Origin: Megalobrama amblycephala
Taxonomy: Eukaryota; Chordata; Actinopteri; Cypriniformes; Xenocyprididae
Reading direction: 5' to 3'
Assembly (NCBI RefSeq): GCF_018812025.1
Contig: NC_063049.1
Span: 17,549,258 to 17,613,257, forward strand
Length of the DNA: 64,000 bases
The position numbers and the translations under genes are program-made. The notes beneath the pieces were generated by a model. It searched no databases. It was not told the origin of the DNA and saw only the letters and a list, made by a program, of their open reading frames with translations. Each line of letters begins with the position of its first letter. Position 1 is the stretch's first letter. Positions 44,050-57,238 of this stretch are shown here, piece by piece.

Positions 44050-46646
44050 CAGAGATAGGCACTTGAGTTAGAGACTCGGACTCGAGTCGCACTCGAGCTG
44101 CATTTTAACAGACTTCAGACTCGGACTCGGACTCGACCTGAAATGACTTCAGACTTGACTTGACTCGGCACAAAAGACTCTAAATATTTTAAAAAGTCTT
44201 TTACCCTTAACTACTAATATAATAAATAAAGAATTTGTGTGGTGTTAAAATAGTTTTATTATATCTGCGTCACATATATTTCCCTATCTGTTGTGGTAGA
44301 TCAGACTCTTGTCATAGAATTTGATTACGTATGTCCGTGTATTGTGCGTAAACTCCGAAATGTCATAATAAGAGTCCCATGAAACATGACGGGAGCCACC
44401 GTGCCATATGTTCTTTTGTTTGAATTTATTATCACGTCAGATCGGCTAGACACACAGAATGTGGGAAAACAATTAAAGACACCGGACCAACATTATCAAA
44501 TTTTATGAGACATCGCATCTACAAAGGTTAGTCACATTAACTCGCACAACTTGCTGTTTTACTGTGGTGTAGCTGCATGGCTCATTTGAATTGAATCTAG
44601 ACTTTAAACCTAGCACTACATTTTATCAATCTTTTCGTATTATATGTAGCTTTTCTATTTCTTAATGTGTGTCCATAAGAGAGAGAGATAGAAAGAGATG
44701 TTTATCCATTTATTACTTAAAGCTCATATTTTAACGTATCACAATAAGCATGTGTAGAGTTTTCAATTGACATTCTTAAACATTCCAAAGTTTGATATTT
44801 TCTGATAATGACTGTCGTCACCAATAACGAAGCTGTATAACAAACTTCTGTATAACAAACCGTGACTCACTGGCGCCATCTTGTGTCCGCTCAGCGACTG
44901 TATTGAAAATGACTCCTCGTGTTGCCAGGACGACTGTTTTGTACATTGTAATTAGGGCTGCACGATTTGGGGAAAATGTCATATTGCGATTATTGAGGTC
45001 AATATTGCGATTGCGATTTGCGATAGCGATATAATAAACAAATAGTATCATGAGTCATCTTGCTTGGTTCTCAATGAAAATACACACACAGATTACTGAT
45101 AATGCTGAAATGTGTATTTCTCAACTCAAACTAGCAACAACAGCAAACAAATGCACAGCGTTTTCAAATTAAAATATTTTTATGAAATTAAATAACATCT
45201 TTGCATTACTGCAAACTTGTTATAATCCCATTTAAGATATTTGTTTCTTTACTAATCTGTAGTGGTTCAATGGATCACAAAACTCACGGTTCGGATCACA
45301 TCACGGTTATGATGTCACAGATCGGATCATACTTCGGATCAGCACAAAAAAAAAAAAAAAATTTGATGGGGGTAACTTAACTTTGCATTTATTACTTAGC
45401 CCACTAAGTAACTATTCTGATACCATAGCATAAACTGCTAGCCTAAATAATACATTATTAAAGGCAAGTGAACAGACTGTAATAAGAACAAATACTGTAC
45501 ACCAATTACAACAAGCATAGATAAATACTACATAAAGACTAGCTAAGGTCTAACTGTAGTATTAATTTTCATGCACAGAAATGTAATACTTAAATGTAAA
45601 ATGACACTGTTCATTGTATAAATTTAATATAGATTAATCTTTGTTAAAGCTGTGTTTTGTTGTTTGATTTACATGACAGACAACAGCAGGTATTTATAGG
45701 TTGCTGTCACTTTAAGAGTAAGACATGCACGCACACATCGGACAGATATACATCCGAATTCTCACCTCGTTCAATTAAGACATAACTGAATGTGTTTACA
45801 TGAATACTTGCTGAGAGGGGTATTTTGACTGACATAATGCGTGTATGTGACCATCCAAGTGCACTGAGGACGCGAAAGAGAAATCAATTTGGAGTTCGCG
45901 AGCTATAACGCGCCTCTCTCTCTCTCTGTGCGCGCGAGCCTTGTATGTATGTGCGTCATGTGCGCACCGATAACAGCGCTGCGTGCGATACCGAATTAAA
46001 TCCTCTTTCCTCTTCAACCACTACTAATCTGGGTTTATAATCTTATAGCCAAAATATCGCCATATAACAAAGGTAGCGTTTTTTCTTGCCACCAGTTCAG
46101 TGACAGTTTGCTCCGCATCCATCTTTACCCGTTCTCTGCGCTGCACACCGGAAAAGTCATGACCATGCGCGCCACACATGCCACTGCCTAAACTGAAACT
46201 GACTGGTCTTCTTTTTATTAGAGGTGTATAAAATGGGCAAACAGCTCTCAGATAATGGGTTGTTGTGTCCACACATTTATTTTTTTATTTATTTATTAAC
46301 TTATTATTTTATTTCATAAAATCGCAGCATTTTGCGTCATATAATCGCACAAGCTTGACATCGCGATTGCGATTGCGATATGATTAATCGTGCAGCTCTA
46401 ATTGTAATGGATTATAAAATAACAAACTGGATGTACATTATCCCTTACATCATAGGACCTTATTACTTTGTCTATATAATACAACTAGGATTTGATTATG
46501 ATAATTTTTTTTTATTATTTTTTTTTTTAATGACTCGAGACTCGACTCGGACTCGTGACAAAAGACTCCAGACTTGACTCAGACTCCAGTGATAAAGACT
46601 TCAGACTTGATTCGGACTCCAGCTTAAAGACTCATGAACATCTCTG
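44050..46646. mobile_element. hAT-type element (GACTCGGACTCGA family), interrupted, flanked by 77-bp direct repeats
   Basis: CAGAGATAGGCACTTGAG at the left and CTCATGAACATCTCTG at the right, with ACTCGGACTCGA words at both ends. A second hAT (44953-46400) sits inside. No 8-bp duplication is seen. Instead a 77-bp sequence (43973-44049) recurs at 46650-46726 with two differences. Confidence 0.75.
44953..46400. mobile_element. hAT element nested in the previous one
   Basis: TAGGGCTGCACGATTTGG at the left, AATCGTGCAGCTCTA at the right, with TTGCGATTGCGAT-type words inside both ends. ATTGTAAT is duplicated perfectly (44945-44952, 46401-46408). 1,448 bp. Its interior frames (e.g. 45796-46272) carry no transposase motif. 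Confidence 0.9.
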
Positions 46647-46735
46647 TTCCAGTATCAGCAAATCTGAGTTAAAATACTATTTATTGATATATGATACTGA
46701 TCTAAAATTTTGATTGGTGTACCACTAATTCAATT

Positions 46736-47141
46736 CAATAAATTCAATTCAATTTTATTTATAAAACACATTTAAAATCAGCCTGAGCTGGCCAAAGTGC
46801 TGTACATAGAGTTAAAAAGAAAAGGAAAAAGAAGAACATAAATACAAAAGAACACATACAAATTACCAAGAATTAAAAGCACAGGAAAAAATATGTGTTT
46901 TTAACATAGATTTAAATTCGGCAAACGTAGAAGCAGTTCTGACTGGTAGTGGCAAGCTATTCCACAGCTTAGGGCCCGCTACTGTGAAAATTCGGTCTCC
47001 CCTGCGTCGCAGACGAGATCGTGTTGCCAGCAAAAGATGACCATTTTGGGATCTAAGTGATCTGGAAGGATTGTACATAATCAAATCTGATAGATTTTTG
47101 GGAACTAAATTATTGAGAGCTTTGTAAACGAATAACAAGAT
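46736..47141 (-). pseudogene. LINE (L2/Rex-like) ORF2 C-terminal end and 3' tail
   Basis: The minus-strand frame at 47138-46863 reads LFVYKALNNLVPKNLSDLI, NPSRSLRSQNGHLL, RRRGDRIFTVAGPKLWNSLP and FKSMLKTHIFSCAF, a very common C-terminus of fish LINE reverse-transcriptase proteins. The 3' tail GCACTTTGGCCAGCTCAGGC...TTTATAAATAAAATTGAATT ends in repeated ATTGA units, as in that group. It is 5' truncated, as expected for a LINE copy. Confidence 0.85.
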
Positions 47142-47210
47142 TTTGTTATTCGTTTACAAAGCTCTCAATAATTTAGCTCCCAAATATCTGTCCGATTTGA
47201 TACTAATATT
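47106..47210. repeat. fold-back at the LINE 5' end
   Basis: AGAGCTTTGTAAACGAATAA on one side and TTATTCGTTTACAAAGCTCT on the other form a ~34-bp inverted repeat around 47140. The plus-strand side continues as LINE sense (LAPKYLSDLI), so the 5' end is inverted or meets a second inverted copy. Confidence 0.75.
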
Positions 47211-48176
47211 TATGACTCACCAGTTCTGTTACAAGTTTATCACATTTGTTGTTTCAGCTGATATCCAAAGCAAATAAAAAGCATCCTAATGTCCAAACTC
47301 CAGTACAGTGGGCTGTGTTTGCGTTGACACACGCTGTGATGTCTCTGATGAGGTTAGCGGTTGCTCCTCTTCAGTAAGCAATAAAAGAAAATTAATGACT
47401 GTTTGACTGCTTGGTGACGTCATCCATGAAGCTTTCACGCAAAAAGCATAAAGCTAATGGTGAACAGATTTCCACTGAGGTCCCACTCTCCTTACAAACA
47501 TTTTATCACAATGGAAAAATGAAATTTCAGTGACTGACTGAACCACATTACTGAGCAAAACCTTTAGAAAAAGCTACAGCACATTTCTTTCAGCATGTTT
47601 CAAGATGATGTGATTGCATGCAACACTTTTCTTACAAATAGCAACCTTGTTTGTGTCACAACCAAATCAGGACCGTTTCTGTCATCACTTTGCATAATGA
47701 GAATGATCTGAATTAAGACTCTGAGTGCAGTGAAAAAGCATGGAGAGCTAGTTTGTCTTTGATGTCATTCCTCTACATTATTCCAGCAATGCTTTTTTCC
47801 ACAAATGAATTCAGCATTGTTCAGCAAACAATCTTTCCATTGTTCAACATGCGTCTCAGACCTCTGAGTAATAATCTAAAGAACCCGCTGATCCTGAAAT
47901 GACCCCTGAACCCTGACATATAAAGAAAAAACCCACACAAATATGCACCAGTCATAAAAACATCTTGACTTGCATTTGAATACTATTGAAGTTCTAAAAA
48001 CCATCAAAGATCATCTAATTTATTCAAAATCTATGAATAAATATTATGCATTGTAGGCATGTGCAAAATTACCTAAAGAAGTTGATTCTCAACTGGTTTG
48101 GATGTGGAACCCACATTTTCTCATGGTAATTAAGCCGTGACCCAAATTAGTAACATCCCACTTCACTTAACATATA
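47211..48176. other. non-coding stretch, nothing recognised
   Basis: No element ends, no coding sense and no RNA gene visible. Confidence 0.4.
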
Positions 48177-49044
48177 CAGTACAGTCCAAAAGTTTGGAAC
48201 CACTAAGATTTTTAATGTTTTTAAAAGAAGTTTCGTCTGCTCACCAAGGCTACATTTATTTAATTAAAAATACAGTAAAAAACAGTAATATTGTGAAATA
48301 TTATTACAATTTAAAATAACTGTGTACTATTTAAATATATTTGACAAAGTAATTTATTCCTGTGATGCAAAGCTGAATTTTCAGCATTGTTACTCCAGTC
48401 TTCAGTGTCACATGATCCTTCAGAAATCATTCTAATATGCTGATTTGCTGCTCAATAAACATTTATGATTATTTTCAATATTGAAAACAGTTGTGTACTT
48501 TTTTTTTCAGGATTCCTTGATGAATAGAAAGTTCAAAAGAACAGCATTTATCTGAAATACAAAGCTTCTGTAGCATTATACACTACCGTTCAAAAGTTTG
48601 GGGTCAGTAAGAATTTTTATTTTTATTTTTTGAAAAGAAATTAAAGAAATGAATACTTTTATTCAGCAAGGATGCATTAAATCAATCAAAAGTGGCAGTA
48701 AAGACATTTATAATGTTACAAAAGATTAGATTTCAGATAAACACTGTTCTTTTGAACTTTCTATTCATCAAATAATCCTGAAAAAAAATATTGTACACAA
48801 ATATCATGTGACACTGAAGACTGGAGTAATGATGCTGAAAATTCAGCTTTGCCATCACAGGAATAAATTACTTTGTGAAATATATTCAAATAGAAAACAG
48901 TTATTTTAAATTGTAATAATATTTCACAATATTACTGTTTTTTTACTGTATTTTTAATTAAATAAATGTAGCCTTGGTGAGCAGACGAAACTTCTTTTAA
49001 AAACATAAAAAATCTTAGTGGTTCCAAACTTTTGGACTGTACTG
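48177..49044. mobile_element. palindromic MITE (CAGTACAGTCCAAAAGTTTGG) with an inner relative
   Basis: CAGTACAGTCCAAAAGTTTG at the left, its exact inverse at the right, TATA on both sides (48173-48176, 49045-49048; the duplication could be just TA). Arms of about 330 bp are inverted copies. ACACTACCGTTCAAAAGTTT starts a second, different family in the centre (about 48580), also seen at 62445. Confidence 0.88.
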
Positions 49045-49823
49045 TATATAAATTGTAAGAATATCACTAATACGGATGAACAAACAGTATTTTAAGGTAA
49101 GGCTATTAAATAGCAGTCCCAGATTCGTTTATCTCATCTGACCGCAGATAATTGGTCAACATGTTTTATCCTCAGAGCTTAACGCATGTCTTTAAAAAAT
49201 AAATGTCTCCTATCAGAAAGAAATTTGGTATTTCATTTTTTGTTGTGGTTGATTCTTTGACTGCACACTCGCAATCCTCATATCGGTCATGTGACCCACT
49301 TTTGGGTCGCAACTCACCAGTTGAGAAACACTGACGTAAAGAAACTCAACATTTAGGCTGGTTTTGAGTTCACCTGACCTAGATGAGACAAGTTTCTTAT
49401 GAGTGTTTATCAGGGGAGGAACAGAATGTCTTGACACACGTTTTTAACAGTCAAATAATTTTTAATTTGACAAGGCATTTAAAATATGCAAGATGCATCA
49501 AAAAACAATGCTAATCAAGGCCACACCTCCAAAAAATCTAAAACTAACCACCTTTAAAAATCGACTAGTCAGTTTTTTGGATGACATGTTGACCAGCTTG
49601 ACCCATCCCTTATGCATTTATTTAAAAAAATGTTCACCAGACTACTAATGACACCAATTCTGTGCTTGTATGACCATGCAGAAAATGTAGGACTATAAAA
49701 CAAAAACATATAAAGGCCCCATGAAACTGATTAATAAAGGTGGGGTCAGATTAGCAAAATTTCACTAGCAAAAAAGCTCCATGTCTACTGTTAACAGTGT
49801 GTGTACACAGAAGCCACTTTTAA
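49045..49823. other. non-coding stretch, nothing recognised
   Basis: AT-rich, no element ends with matching partner and no coding sense. Confidence 0.4.
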
Positions 49824-50602
49824 AGGGATAGTTCACCCAAAAATGAAAATTTGATGTTTATCTGCTTACCCCCAGTGCATCCAAGATGTAGGTGTCTTGG
49901 TTTCTTCAGTAGAACACAAATTATGATTTTTAACTCCAACCGTTGCTGTCTGTCAGTCAAATAATGCTAGTGGATGGGAACTTCTACAATAACAGTAAAT
50001 AAAACTTGCTTAGACAAGTCCAAATTAAACCCTGCGGCTTGAGACGACACATTGATGTCCTAAGACAAGAAACGATCGGTTTGTGCGAGAAACCGAACAG
50101 TATTTATATCATTTTTTACCTCTAATACACCACTATGTCCAACGGCATTCATCACTCGATTTGTTTGGTCTGATCGCGCTCTGACAGCGGCAGTGATGTC
50201 TCGCTCTCATTGAAGTATATGCGCGAGACATCACTGCCGCTGTCAGAGTGCCATTAGACCAAACGAATCGAGTGATGAATGCCGTTGGACATAGTGGTGT
50301 ATTAGAGGTAAAAAATGATATAAATACTGTTCGGTTTCTCGCACAAACTGATCATTTCGTGTCTTAAGACATCAATGTGTTGTCACGAGCCGCAGGGTTT
50401 AATTTGGATTTGTCTGTCGTGTTTTATTTACTCTTATAGTCCAAGTTCCCGCTGACTTGCATTATACCACTGACAGACGGCAGCGGTTGCAGTTAAAAAT
50501 CATCATTTGTGTTCTACTGAAGAAACAAAGACACCTACATCTTGGATGCGCTGGGGGTAAGCAGATAAACATCACATTTTCATTTTTGGGTGAACTATAC
50601 CT
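49824..50602. mobile_element. TTAA-type palindromic MITE (AGGGATAGTTCACCC family)
   Basis: AGGGATAGTTCACCCAAAAA at the left and TTTTTGGGTGAACTATACCT at the right, flanked by TTAA (49820-49823, 50603-50606). Nearly the whole element is two ~380-bp inverted arms meeting around 50215 (e.g. GCGAGACATCACTGCCGCTG against CAGCGGCAGTGATGTCTCGC). Able to form a long hairpin. Confidence 0.92.
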
Positions 50603-50606
50603 TTAA

Positions 50607-53602
50607 ACCAAGCAGCTTTCTGTTGGTCAACACGGCAAATTAGCGTGAAATCTGTGTGGGGAAATCTTTCGCCCTCACTTGAAATTCCAGATTGTGTGAT
50701 TTGAAATGCCTGGAAATTGTCCATGAAAATTTACCAAACAACAGTAAATGTGACCACACCTTAAGAGAGAAATTTGTCAAGGTTAAGATAACAATTAAAC
50801 ATCAGTCACTTGTTTCCTGGGATACAACATTTCTTACACCACACAGGGATGTGGGTAACCTCCATCTATGTCATAGGTCTGACAGCTCTCACGCTCATCT
50901 AGCCTGGACAGATAACCGTGCAACACGGATCTCCTTTCCCGCGCTAAGCATTCTCACTCAGCTTTTTTATTTCTTTCTCCTCTCCTTCCTAAGAGTATGG
51001 GCTATTGTTTGCAGGTTTCCATGGTTGCAGTGGCCAAACCCTCTCTGTGGCCAGGGACAGACAGGCGGACGGGTGTCTGGAGCTGAACAGAGAGAGAAGA
51101 CTGAGCCCACACAAACTGAAACAAAAGCGTTTGCCATGCCCAGCACACAAGAGATGCACTGAACAGGTGGTCCTGAATGGCAAATCGCATAGTTTGGAGT
51201 CCTTTTCCAGAACGCTTGCTCGCTCTCCAAAAATCAGGAATACAGTTAATCATTTATTTTCTTATCAGTGCTGTGAAAAACGAGGGATCATATTTAGGGG
51301 TGGGTGTTATAAGCATATATATATATATAATGATATGAGTAATTTCAAATGACAGTTATGGCACGATATATCAGTTCATTCTGCTGGAAATTCAATGGAG
51401 AAAAAAAAAGATACCATTCAAAAGTTTGTCATCATCAGCTGGATTATTTGAAAAAAGTACCTTGTGCTCACCAAGGCTGCATTTATTTGAACAAAAGTAC
51501 AGTAAAATTACCATTATTTACAATATTATTCGAATTTAAAATAACACTTTCCTATTTTATTTTATAACGTAATTTTCCAGTAATGGCATAGCTGAATTTT
51601 CAGCATCGGTCTTCAGTGTCACATGTCCCTCCAAAAATCATATGATCTAATATGCTGATTTCACACATTTCTTATCAAGTTATGTTGCTTAATATTTTTG
51701 TAGAAACGGTAACCATTTTTTTCCCAAGATTCTTTGTTAAATAGAAAGTTAAGGTGAGACACCCCAGGTGAATAGGGTAAAAAAATTAACTAGTAGATAT
51801 CACCATACTTCCTCAGCTAATTGATTACATTAAAAATTGCAAACATTTTTTGTATTACAAGTTTTCTAAAATTTAATGTTTAAATATGCAAATGAGGCGT
51901 TATCTAATTAAATATGTGCTAATTTGCGGAATATTGGATGACGTCAGGTTCACAGTTCTCGTTTAATTTTTTGGACGTATTAAATTCAAAGGTTTTTACA
52001 GAGGGAATTTTGGATATCTCTTTTTATCACTCCACAAATCAGCCAGAAAAACAAAACTATTTTCACCATTTTTTTAGGAATAAAATGCTGTATAAAATCA
52101 GGCAAATTACATATCAACAAATCCCTCTGTAAAAACCTTCAGAAAATAGATAGGAATAAAACTATAAAGTTTGGTGTATGTAAGTTCTGCTGAAGTGGAG
52201 ATTTCTGACTCAGAGCAGGAGAAAAAACTCATTTTGAGAAAACGGCCTTTAAAAATATTTACTGTAATTGAAATCTATAGATGCAAATAGATACAGTGCT
52301 ATAAAATATACACTTAAAAGTGTATTTTGGATGTTTTCTTTCCACCAGTCTGAAAAAAACACTTTATGAAAAGCCAAAAAGTGCAAAATCTCAAAATTGA
52401 CAGGTGCCTGAAAAAACAGTGTTTTTGCCTGTATTGTCTCCCCTTAAAAAGAACACCATTTATTTGAAATACAAATCTTTTGTAACATTATAAAATGTCC
52501 ATAATAAATGTCCATAATTTTGAACATGAATAGTGTATATATGATACCATACTTTAAAACAAGACAACAAGATGACACTCACTTTCCCTTATTCTTCTTC
52601 TTGCCTCTTGGTTTTGCTCTTCTGGGATTGCTGCACTTCCTTCAAACGACTCATAATTCCCTCTCATGCTGCTTGTTTGGTTGGTTGCTCCTCAGAGTGA
52701 GGTTATTTCTTTTCTTTTCCTGTTTGTGAGCTCAACAATATTCCCACTACATGCACTAACAAACCGGAAAGAAGTGATACACTGAGAATAAAAGCTTTGA
52801 AGTGTTACCCACTTATGATGTCTGTCTTCTCCCTATAGAAACAATATTGTATGGTTTATTCACAGAAAATGTCACAGTGAGGTCAAAGCCCACATTTGTG
52901 GGAACACTTGCTCTACGGCATGTTATCTCTTTCAGCTCCACTATTGGGGTCACATATCACACAACAGGCAGGATATTGTCTAAGGTCTACAAGCCCATCC
53001 TGTTCTACAACCCAGCGCTGACATGCACTACAACTGATTCCTTATCTGGTACAATTAAACACTCCACAGTTCGAAAAACAGTCCACAAATGTGCTACTGT
53101 CAACTTCAACCGATCTAGAAAACCAACTGCGCTCAAGCTACATTAAACATCCTTTTTCAGAAGAGCATTTGGTATGTATTGCAAATTTAGCTCAGAGATT
53201 CTTCCCTCCCTGTGGTGTTTATTTCCTCAGTAGTTTAAAGTCGCTAATCAAATCATCCCGATGCATCGCCCCAGGGTGTTTTCCATGTGAATCTGAATGG
53301 AATCCATCAGTCTGAGTACTGTTGCCTTCGACAAAGATGAGGTTGAACACAGACATTTCACAAAGGTTAAGAAACAACATGCTGCCTTTAAATCTGTTTT
53401 ACATACAAAGCTAAGGGCGCCTACACACTAGTTTACACTGCATCAAAGAATGCTAAGAATCCATTGATTTCAAAGGGGATGGTGTGTTTCAACGACATTG
53501 AGGAAGAACAAAGGTTTGCAACCAAACATTGAGGAAATTTTAACTTTGCTGCAACATTTAGTGACATAAGCATACATTAACCACTAAGAGGCAGGTCCAA
53601 CC
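50607..53602. other. non-coding DNA with decayed repeat copies
   Basis: 51405-52500 contains pieces of the family at 48177 (CTCACCAAGGCTGCATTTAT, GTCTTCAGTGTCACATG). AT microsatellite at 51314-51330. A 156-codon plus frame at 50692 has no recognisable domain. No host exon seen. Confidence 0.45.
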
Positions 53603-53606
53603 TTAA

Positions 53607-54789
53607 AGGGGTCATGACATGAGAAATCAAATTTGCCTTGATCTTTTGACATATAAACAGGTATTTGTACATCCTTCAGGTTAGCTTAAAATGTTGTCGT
53701 CATTATAAATAAAGCATTTATTTAAAGGCTTAGTTCACCCAAAAAAGAAAATTCTATCATTAATTATTCACCCTCATGTTGTTCCACACCTGCAAGATCT
53801 TCGTTCATCTTCGGAACACAAATTAAGATATTTTTGTTGAAATCCGAGAGGTATATGACTCATCCATAGACAGCAATATAATCAACACTTTCAAGCTCCA
53901 GAAAGGTACTAAAGACATTGTTAAAACAGTCGACGTGACTACAGTGATTCAACTTTCATCAATTTTATGAAGCGACGAGAATAATTTTTGTGCGCAAAAA
54001 CAAAACAACAGATTTCATCAAAAATATCTTCATTTGTGTTCCGAAGATGAATGAAGGTCTTACGGGTGTGGAACGACATTAGGGTGAGTAATTAATGACA
54101 AAATATTCATTTTTGGGTAAATCAAGATCCAATAAAAGGCTTGTTTGATATTGCGGGATCTGTGGTGTCACACAGGCAAATACATTTGCATATTGATATA
54201 CATCACTCCACAGGCCCCGCCCACTGGCGTTCAGCCGCTTAACGGCTGACATTTGCCTACACTGGATATAAGTGTCACTTCGTATCAAAAGCAAAACAGA
54301 GCTCATTATAATCACTGACGCTGTCTACACTGGATACAGTATATAGATGTGCGTTCAGTTTCTGACACTTGAGTCTGCCGACAAAATGGAAGAGTGAAAG
54401 AACGTTCGCTTTGATGCGTCCATTTTAAATGGCTTGTTTGCATCTCTGTACAGACTTCAGAAGGATCCTTGTTGGAAACATGCGAATGGTTTATTTTAAT
54501 GGAGTCTCAGATCAGACAATATGTTTGTTCGGAGCATTTTGTTTTGTAAACGAGGCACAGTGTAATGGAGAGTTCGCAAATAAACTTTTGTTTATAGATG
54601 AAGCAGTCATCTGTAATCGATCTGACAGCAGCTGCATCACAAACCGCGAGTAAACGATTTCATAATGCTTTGTCTGGTTTTATATTATATATATCACATA
54701 GCACCAATTTCACATTTTTTTCCCCGCTTCTACTGAATAGACAACCAGGTTTTATTAAAAACCCATCTTGGCAGTGGTGAATTACCCCT
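53607..54789. mobile_element. TTAA-type (Kolobok-like) element, copy 2, with an inner MITE
   Basis: Starts AGGGGTCATGACATGAGAAA after TTAA (53603-53606) and ends AATTACCCCT before TTTAA (TTAA 54790-54793). The interior CATTTGCATATTGATATACA...CCACAGGCCCCGCCCAC matches copies near 24420 and 60580. A MITE of the AGGGTTAGTTCACCC family occupies about 53725-54116 (left end AGGCTTAGTTCACCC, right end altered). Confidence 0.72.
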
Positions 54790-54793
54790 TTAA

Positions 54794-55892
54794 TCATACA
54801 ATGACAAACTGGATGTAGGTCAACTATGCTTTAAGAAATCCAGTACGCAGTTTTCCTGCCCTTCCAAATCAAATCAAATCATATACATTATTTATAGTAA
54901 AATACTCTGTAAGAGTTTTATCTAGTGTGTAACAATCACACGCAAGGGTTGATGGTTTCATTCAGAGAATGAACATCCTTCAGCATTTACAGTCAGGGAG
55001 GTCTTATGTTCACCGTAGGCCTGCAGTAAATCAGATCATACCAAACTGAAGTGCTGCAAATCTTCACGATACAATCTCCAAGTATTCCTGCTGTGATCAA
55101 AAGGACATTTGGGGAACCAAGCATGCCAGCAATGCCCTGCAGCAACGCATGCATAATAAACAGACATGTCGAACAGCCCATGTAAAAAAAACATACCATT
55201 AACTCACCCCACAGTGTCATCACAAAACAGGTACGGACAAAAATACAAAAGGCCCTTCAGCAGAGAGAGCCATTTACAGAAAGGGCAGGATGTCACAGGT
55301 TTCTGGTGTCTCATTACCTGCTCATCTCCCTTGTGCAAGGGTTTGACCTTGCCTCCGCTACAGGGCAGGCCTCTGACAAGCGCTCTTCGTGACTTCCACA
55401 GCGCCAGAGGCAAACAGAGGCTAACCAGCGTTCACTAACCCGCATGGCTCTCAGCTACAGTTACACTGCGCACAAATGCAGCGCTACAGAAGGGGCTTTG
55501 GCACCTGTCAAAACAAACATGCCCAGCACACATGTCCGCTGAGTCAAACCAGAAGAGATCTCAGTCAAGCCGCACAATGAATTCATTTACGAGATATCCA
55601 AGCCTGCCCACAAAATTAGCCCACTTTACCCCTCACAAATGCTTGGCTTGGCATAGTGTCCTACATAAGCAATTATGATAATATATATAGTAAGATAAGT
55701 ATTATGTCAAAAAAATTTGAGCTGAATGAGAAATTACTAAAAATGTGCATATGGGCTGGGGAAAATTGACAAAAAAACACCATAAAAGTATCATAAAATG
55801 GTCCTTATGACATATGTACTATATTTTAAGTATTCTGAAGCTATACAACGGCATTGTGTGAAGAACAGATTGAAAGTTCAGTTGTTAGCCGC
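54794..55892. other. non-coding stretch, nothing recognised
   Basis: Somewhat higher GC at 55230-55640, without ORF or element ends that I can support. Confidence 0.4.
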
Positions 55893-55893
55893 C

Positions 55894-56608
55894 AAAAAAA
55901 AAAAAAAAAAAAAAAAAAAAGACCTTCACACCCGTAAGACCTTCGTTCATCTTCGGAACACAAATTAAGATATTTTTGATAAAATCCAATGGCTCAGTGT
56001 GGCCTCCATTGCCAGCAAGATAATTAACACTTTCAATGCCCAGAAAGCTACTAAAGACATATTTAAAACAGTTCATGTATCTACACTGGTTCAACCTTAA
56101 TATTATAAAGTGACGAGAATACTGTTTGTGCGCCAAAAAACAAACAAAAAAAAAAAATAGCGACTTTATTCAACAATATCTAGTGATGGGCGATTTCAAA
56201 ACACTGCTTCATGAAGCTTCGAAGCATTACAGATCTTTTGTTTCGAATCAGCGGTTCGGAGCACTTATCAAACTGCCAAAGTCACGCCCCCCAGTGGTGA
56301 ACCATTGAAATTTTGAAACACTTATGACGTAACGAAGCCTCATTTACTGAAATCATGTGACTTTGGCAGTTTGATACACTCTCTGAACCACTGATTCAAA
56401 ACAAAAGATTCATAAAGCTTTGAAGCTTTACGAATTAAAAGTGTTAATTACCTTGCTGCAATGGAGGCCTCACTGAGCCATCGGATTTCATCAAAAATAT
56501 CTTAACTTATTCTGAAATTCTGAAAATGAACGAAGGTCTTACAGGTGTGGAACGACATGAGGGTGAGTAATTAATGACAGAATTTTCATTTTTGGGTGAA
56601 CTAACCCT
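55894..56608. mobile_element. TTAA-type MITE, left end lost
   Basis: The right end GGGTGAACTAACCCT then TTAA (56609-56612). The left side begins in the arm (GACCTTCACACCCGTAAGAC) directly after a 27-base A run (55894-55920), so the left ~80 bp are missing or replaced by the A run. Inner palindromic part around 56180-56440. Confidence 0.75.
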
Positions 56609-56612
56609 TTAA

Positions 56613-57088
56613 CAGAAGTAGAAATTCATGAAAAAAATCATTTTAAATTTTAGTCAAAGTTGTTGTGTGTTTTTGACTCTTTTTTTAAATGTCTATATCA
56701 AGTTGTAGTTTTTGGTTTTAGTTATTTTAATATTTCAACAAACTAAAAATTAAAATGAGAAATACTGCCTTGGAAACTTGCTGAAATAGAATAAATGCAT
56801 GTTATTTAACATTTAATTTCAGTTAATGTTTATTTTATTTCAAGTAATGATTTTTTCCCTTAAAAAAAAAAAAAAGTTTTAGGTTTAGTTAACAACAATA
56901 TCCCTAGGTCATTCTATCTTAATGTCTGTTCCAATTCCAACATCAACCGACATCAATAGATAGCTGAAGTTTCTATATTTCATGAATTTGGATTTTTCAT
57001 TTTCAAATATTAGATTAGAAGGGAGGGAGAGAGATTTCTACATCTTATTTGTGAGTGAATTGCAAATATCTGCATTATGAGTCACAAT
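56613..57088. other. non-coding stretch, nothing recognised
   Basis: AT-rich; no coding sense or repeat ends. Confidence 0.4.
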
Positions 57089-57165
57089 TAGGGATGGGCG
57101 ATATGGCCTAAAAAAATTATCACGATAATTTCAGGTATTTATTGCGATAACGATACCAATGACGA

Positions 57166-57238
<73 letters not shown>

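Noticed and set aside
45796..46272. Two minus-strand open frames of 73 and 82 codons
   Set aside because: Inside the hAT element 44953-46400 and without transposase motifs; by-products of CpG-rich, stop-poor sequence.
50692..51162. 156-codon plus-strand open frame
   Set aside because: No recognisable domain, mixed composition, several overlapping frames on both strands; no splice or promoter support.
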